The notes beneath the pieces were generated by a model. The model searched no databases, was not told the DNA's origin, and worked only from the letters and a program-made list of their open reading frames with translations. A stretch of 64,000 nt of DNA, from contig JADFUC010000969.1 of NCBI GenBank assembly GCA_019722365.1, positions 1 to 64,000 on the forward strand. The letters run 5' to 3'. Shown here in pieces: positions 59,503-64,000 of this stretch (position 1 is its first letter; every line of letters begins with the position of its first letter). The position numbers and the translations under genes are program-made. This DNA comes from Lithospermum erythrorhizon. Taxonomy: Eukaryota > Streptophyta > Magnoliopsida > Boraginales > Boraginaceae.

Positions 59503-60882
59503 TGTTGTAACGTATTAATAAATGCCAATGCAAAAACACGATGAGAGAAAATGCTAAGTCTAAGCAGCCTAGATTTAACCTTGGGAGGGGGGTGAATAAG
59601 GTTTTGGGGTTATTTATATTAACTTTTCGAAGTTTTAATCTTAAGAACGCGGAATTAATAAACAATGAAAAACATAGACAAAGCGATGCACCGACTACCC
59701 AAGCTCGAGAATGATTAATAACAATATTAATAATTAAATTGATTAGCAATAATGATAAGATGACGGAAAGTAGCAGCGTGAAAGAAAAACAATATGATTT
59801 AACGAAGCCGTTCCCTATATCGCCGACCGTCGGCTTTCCAACTGGATTGCAAAGATACACCAAAGACTTGAAGAAATATTCAATACACACAAAGAACTTC
59901 TCTCAAGTCTATTATCAAACACCTAGCTCAATTAACGACCTAAGCTACCCGCTATGATTTCAACTCTAATCAACCTCGACAGGGAACCCAAGAACACACT
60001 CCCGTGGATTTCAATATACTACTCAAATCAGAATAGCAACCCTATGCTTCCCAATATGATTTCACCAATACAATAAACGACGGAAATGGAATTATCACAC
60101 AACTAGGAAAACTCTCTACAAAAGATAGTGACGTATTAAATGTAGGAGTTATGACTTTTGCTTTTTGATTTGCAATGAATTGAATGCTCAGAAATTAGGT
60201 CAAAAAGATTTGCAAAAGTTGTTTTGGTTTTGAAAAGAGGAGGCTTATATAGTGCACAAAAAATGAGCTGAAAAACTCCCCGCATCGTGACCCCATCGAG
60301 ACCATGGGGTCTCGATGAGCCCTCGATGGCCCAAGTGCAACGGCTATAAGCCCGCTCTGTGTAGACCTTATCGAGAGGTCTGGGGTCTCGATCATTTGGG
60401 AATTCTATCGAGACCAATGAGTTCTCAAGAGGTCTCGATCATCGTGATCAGGACCCTTCTCGATGGTTCGAAGGTTCAATTCAGTAGATCGCTTTCAAGC
60501 CAGTTCTCAAACGAACGACACATGTACCATTTGTATGAGACTTAAATCCACGAATCAATCTATACTTAGGATTAGAAATCACTGACCTTCGATTTTAAAA
60601 ACACAATTATATATTAAATCACAAAAAGTCAATACTCATATATTTAAAACGACAAAATGCTTAAGTGTAGAGTTTCCTTACAAACCCTATTAACAAGCTC
60701 CTTGAAAGGCTTGACATTTGTTAGACTCATCCAAGAGCCTCCAATCCTCCCGATCAACGCTAAAGTCAGCTTGAACTCATTAAGGAATAATCCATGTTAT
60801 GTTCACTGAAATCCGGATTAAGCCTGATTAAACAATTTGTTATCTTCAAAAATAGGTTTGAATGGAATCCCATTATTCAACA
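59503..60882 (-). mobile_element. 3' LTR of a Ty1/copia element
   Basis: On the minus strand it starts TGTTGAATAATGG directly after the polypurine tract and ends CGTTACAACA, giving TG..CA ends and about 1380 bp. It contains a GGGAGGGGGGTGAATAAGG block (about 59582-59600) and TCGAGACC/GGTCTCGAT palindromic words (60295-60440). Both features are shared with the solo LTR at 27202-29283, so the two belong to related families. The outer end is less certain than the PPT end. Confidence 0.7.
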
Positions 60883-60900
60883 AACTCCCCCTTTTTGATG
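60883..60900 (-). promoter_or_regulatory. Polypurine tract of the copia element
   Basis: The minus strand reads CATCAAAAAGGGGGAGTT immediately before the LTR. This tract is characteristic of plant Sirevirus-type copia elements, where it primes plus-strand DNA synthesis. Confidence 0.8.
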
Positions 60901-61290
60901 ATAACAAATTGACTTATGCTAAGGGAAAGAAAATATAAGACAAAAAGCAACGCTCCCCCTCAACATAAGATTCCCAAGGTTTTCTTACAAAATAGAACCA
61001 TAACAACCATGGATGACATAAACAATGAAGCACAATATAATAGCATGGCATAAGATAGATAATTAAACACCAAACAAGCTATTATAAAATGCGAAAGCAT
61101 CCATCGTTTGTAAGAAAACCAATAAAAATTCATAGCAAGTTAGAGTTTAAACCAAACAAAGCATACCAAAGCATAAAGTCTTGATAATTCCCCCTTTGGG
61201 ATCATCACAAAAGGGGCATAAACAAGGAATAGATAAGGCATAAATAAAGCAAAGCATGAGAAAATAAAAGGTCCAAGCCATCAAAGTCTT
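60901..61290 (-). other. Untranslated stretch between extra ORF and PPT
   Basis: Non-coding. A partial second tract CTCCCCCT (+ strand) at about 60951 and CCCCCTTTGGGATC near 61191 echo the PPT. Confidence 0.5.
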
Positions 61291-62670
61291 TTAGTTGATC
61301 TTCGGACCACCGCTCGCCTTGGCAAAGAACGACCCCATGCCATCCGCCTCATCATCATCATCAAGTGTATAATCCTCAAGCCCAATCCCCGGAGAAGAAG
61401 TAGAAGCCGGATGTGGTACTGGCCCGCAACCCCGTCCTATTTCAACTCCGTCTCATCATCCGAAGTCACCAAATACTTCCTATGTGCCTTCATCTTCTCA
61501 TTACTTTCTCCAAAGCAGAAAGTGAATTTCATAATTCGCTTACATAATCTTTAGTTTGTTTTTCCTTATGAGAGTTTTTGATCTTTTTATGAGAAGCACT
61601 TGATTATCCTCTACGGTCATTGCCTCCTTCGCAATCTCATTTAGCCTTGTGTCGCGGTCTTAAACATCTTTACTCCTCGCCTCACAGAGCCTCATCATCG
61701 TTATCATCACCACCTACTCCATCATTATCATCATCCCCATCATCTTCGTCGAAATCATCATCATCAACATCTTCATCATCCGAAAATACCGGATCCTCCA
61801 AGTCATCAACTTCCCTAAACCATTTCCTCCCCATCATGGTTTGGATTGCTCTCCTATCCTCGCGATTTGCCAATTTTGCCTCCCACTTCCACCAAAGACG
61901 ATTATTATGAAACGCAATTGTACAATTCTTAAAGTAGTCTTTGGTAATCCTATGTGTGCCCCCTACCAATGGCATACCCCTAGGAAACACCCTATCTCCT
62001 CCCCAAGACTCCATTATGTGTGTAATAAGCATCCCATATGGAAGAGTTGTCGCCTTAGTATTGCCCATAGAATGACGCACGTGGGAGTGGCAATTATGAT
62101 AGGGAAGGCTGGATCCGTTGTCGGCGCATAAACCAGAGGTCAAAGAATTCCACAACCCTACTGGATTCATATCTGAACCCACGGAACCAATGACTTCACA
62201 CAACACGCATTAACAAACCTTTGCTCCCGTGGTACAAATGTGGGCACGGCACAAGATCGACTACCCTTTCTTTCGACACTATTTCTAAATCTCCACCATT
62301 ATTCAATATACGTCACATTCGCCGACTAATCTCTGTCCGCCGGAGGCCACATATCAACAGATAACTAGCAAAACCATTACTAGACAACCCAAAGTCCTCT
62401 CTAAAATTCCTCATTTTATATTCAAACGATCTCCCATTAAACTCCAACTTAATATTGAGATTATTGCTACTAGGAGTGTGAATAATAACATGCTCATAAA
62501 AGAAGTAAACCCAATCTGGAAGATTATAGGATCTCTACCCAAAATTCTCTCCCATTTTTTGGAATTTGACCAACTCCCGTATCGTAGTCTCAATCCTTCC
62601 ACTTTTTTCCTCCTTGAAAGCAAAGGATTCACATTGGCACTAGATTGTGTTTTTGAGAAACTCTCACCTT
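61291..62670 (-). pseudogene. Extra ORF 3' of pol: putative plant transposon protein, decayed
   Basis: On the minus strand, broken pieces follow each other: an N-terminal block (62660-62400, FEYKMRNFREDFGLSSNGF in one frame), a longer open segment 62206-61682 with LPYGMLITHI and WKWEAKLANREDRRAI, a very acidic Asp-rich tail (about 61790-61685), and a C-terminal piece ending LEDYTLDDDDEADG then a stop at 61291-61293. YGMLITHI-type sequence with an acidic tail matches the domain annotated as putative plant transposon protein. In Sirevirus-like copia elements the slot between pol and PPT is the envelope-like position. Frameshifts show it is not functional. No transmembrane segment is evident. 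Confidence 0.6.
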
Positions 62671-63480
62671 GATAAACAACAACTTGGTTGGAGGATTTAG
62701 ATTTTGTGTTCTAGCCCCTTTTGGTCGGGTTCGGGAAATGGCCTGAGGCCATTTTAGATTTAGTGTTCGTTTGTGTAAACGCAATGTAGTAGATTTAGAG
62801 TGATAAATGGTGAGTTTTTTGTGAATTGATGAAGGAAAGATTGAATGTGGTGGTTATGGTCAATTAGGTTGATAACTTGGGAATTTTGGTCGAAATGAAG
62901 GTTAAATCGGCCGATAGTATTTATAGAAATAATTCATCGAGACTCCATTCGAGACCCCTGTCTCGACAGGTCTCGACGAGGCTATTTGTCGGTGGAAAGA
63001 CTCCGCCATCGAGACCATTCGAGAAGGGGCCCTCGGCGGCCATGATCGACCGGCCGCTTGCACGAGACCTCATCGCGTGAGGTCACGACGGGTCTCAAAG
63101 CCACATTAATCCATATATCCACAATACTCCACACATATCTCCCGATAACAATACTCCAACAATAATCACCCAAAAACAACCCGAAACACATCCAATCAAA
63201 GCAACTATCCTCAATATCATACAACCAATATCTTCAACCTCGAGACACAACCATAATCCTCAATATTCACTAGCATCCCCAACAATTTAACTCACAACCA
63301 TTTCGGACAATTTCATCATTTGGCTTATCATCCCAATAAAACAATATTGACATAATTTAAACACATAGCATGCAAACAATTCAAAAGCATAAAAGACATG
63401 AGAATACAAGATTACTTACTAGAAAGATCAAGATCCCCACTACTTAACGCGGTTAAACGGATCCCTGGTAGCCGTTTGCA
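62671..63480 (-). other. Spacer between pol and extra ORF
   Basis: Non-coding, with a dense TCGAGACC/GGTCTCGA cluster at 62937-63095 of the same type as in the two LTRs. The rest (63100-63400) is A/C-rich. Confidence 0.5.
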
Positions 63481-64000
63481 AGATGTCCCAAAGTTGATCA
63501 TTAGTCCCCACGAATCAGATCGATGTTCCTTTTTTGCACATGGTCTCGATGTTGATGACGGATTTCAATGTGCTTGGTCCTTGAATGTTGCACCGGATTC
63601 TTGGCAATATTGATGGCGCTGTCACATAACACCGGAACTTGATCATACTTGATCCCGAAATCTTCCAATGTTTGTTTCATCCAAAGCACTGAAAGCACAA
63701 TTTCCAACCGCCATATTCAGCCTCCGCCGTGGACAATGCAACACTATTTTGCTTCTTGCTTGACCATGAGGCGAGGCGACCCTATAAAGCGACAAGTCCC
63801 ACTAGTGCTCTTTCTATCAAGCAACCCGCTAGGTCCGCATCCGAAAGATCCCACAAGTTCAAAACTCTTGCTCATCGGATACCAAAGCCCATAATCAATT
63901 GTTCCTTTCACGCATCAAGATCCTTTTAACCGCTTTAAGACAGACTCTTTCGGGGACACGCTGGAAACCAATTAATACAAACGCAAACATAATATTATCG
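63481..64000 (-). pseudogene. Ty1/copia RNase H, end of pol (partial, broken)
   Basis: On the minus strand, degenerate copia RNase H blocks can be read: DRKSTSGT and SWSSKKQNSVAL-like sequence near 63740-63830, then MKQTLEDFGIKYDQVPVLCD, INIAKNPVQHSRTKHIEIRH and the end of pol near 63500. Stops and frameshifts separate them. The element continues beyond the window, so integrase, the rest of RT, gag and the 5' LTR are not visible. Confidence 0.85.

Noticed and set aside
61620..61910. Ser-rich plus-strand frame
   Set aside because: Antisense shadow of the Asp-rich tail of the minus-strand ORF.

Overview
This is nuclear DNA of a flowering plant, most likely a eudicot: AT-rich, intron-rich genes with plant splice sites, a chloroplast-type protein, a class III peroxidase, and many plant-type repeats. 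The species cannot be fixed from the sequence. Four genes look intact. Every exon junction was placed by hand, and each summed coding length is divisible by three.

Layout. 1-2145 is a GT-rich non-coding repeat with a diverged sister copy at about 51.26-54.14 kb. 2588-4620 is repeat-rich DNA (a Helitron-like terminus, degenerate tandem repeats) upstream of the first gene. 4660-13431 (+) is an ARGONAUTE1 gene: a 5'UTR exon plus 21 coding exons, 1102 aa, with a complete slicer tetrad and a miR168 site. Its leader intron carries a minisatellite and its eighth coding intron holds a 1-kb long-terminal-inverted-repeat element. 13.7-16.1 kb is a MITE and a tandem array of about 250-bp units; the last unit supplies the start codon of the next gene. 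16054-22261 (+) is a plastid rhodanese/TrhO-like protein (STR8 type, 8 exons, 441 aa) with a GC-AG intron.

23.6-33.2 kb is one decayed but nearly full-length endogenous pararetrovirus (Caulimoviridae, Florendovirus/Petuvirus-like). It begins at its primer-binding site beside a TA microsatellite and ends with its promoter and leader. A 2082-bp solo LTR with a perfect 5-bp target duplication splits it. 33598-37928 (+) is a FEY-type short-chain dehydrogenase (8 exons, 382 aa).

38-43 kb is intergenic with a microsatellite, a tandem duplication and a 1.3-kb TA-flanked inverted-repeat element. 43179-47461 (-) is a class III peroxidase (4 exons, 323 aa, PER47-like). 47.6-57.0 kb is gene-poor. 57.0-59.2 kb is a 5'-truncated, inactive LINE (-). 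59.5-64 kb is the 3' part of a Ty1/copia element (-): end of pol, an extra acidic ORF in the env position, polypurine tract and 3' LTR; it runs off the window.

The genes do not form a pathway or cluster. AGO1 acts in post-transcriptional silencing, STR8-like in plastid tRNA or sulfur chemistry, FEY in an oxidoreductase role and the peroxidase in the cell wall. The main story is the repeats around and inside them: a tandem array fused to a gene's first exon, and a virus, solo LTR and full LTR element whose nesting gives a relative order of events.
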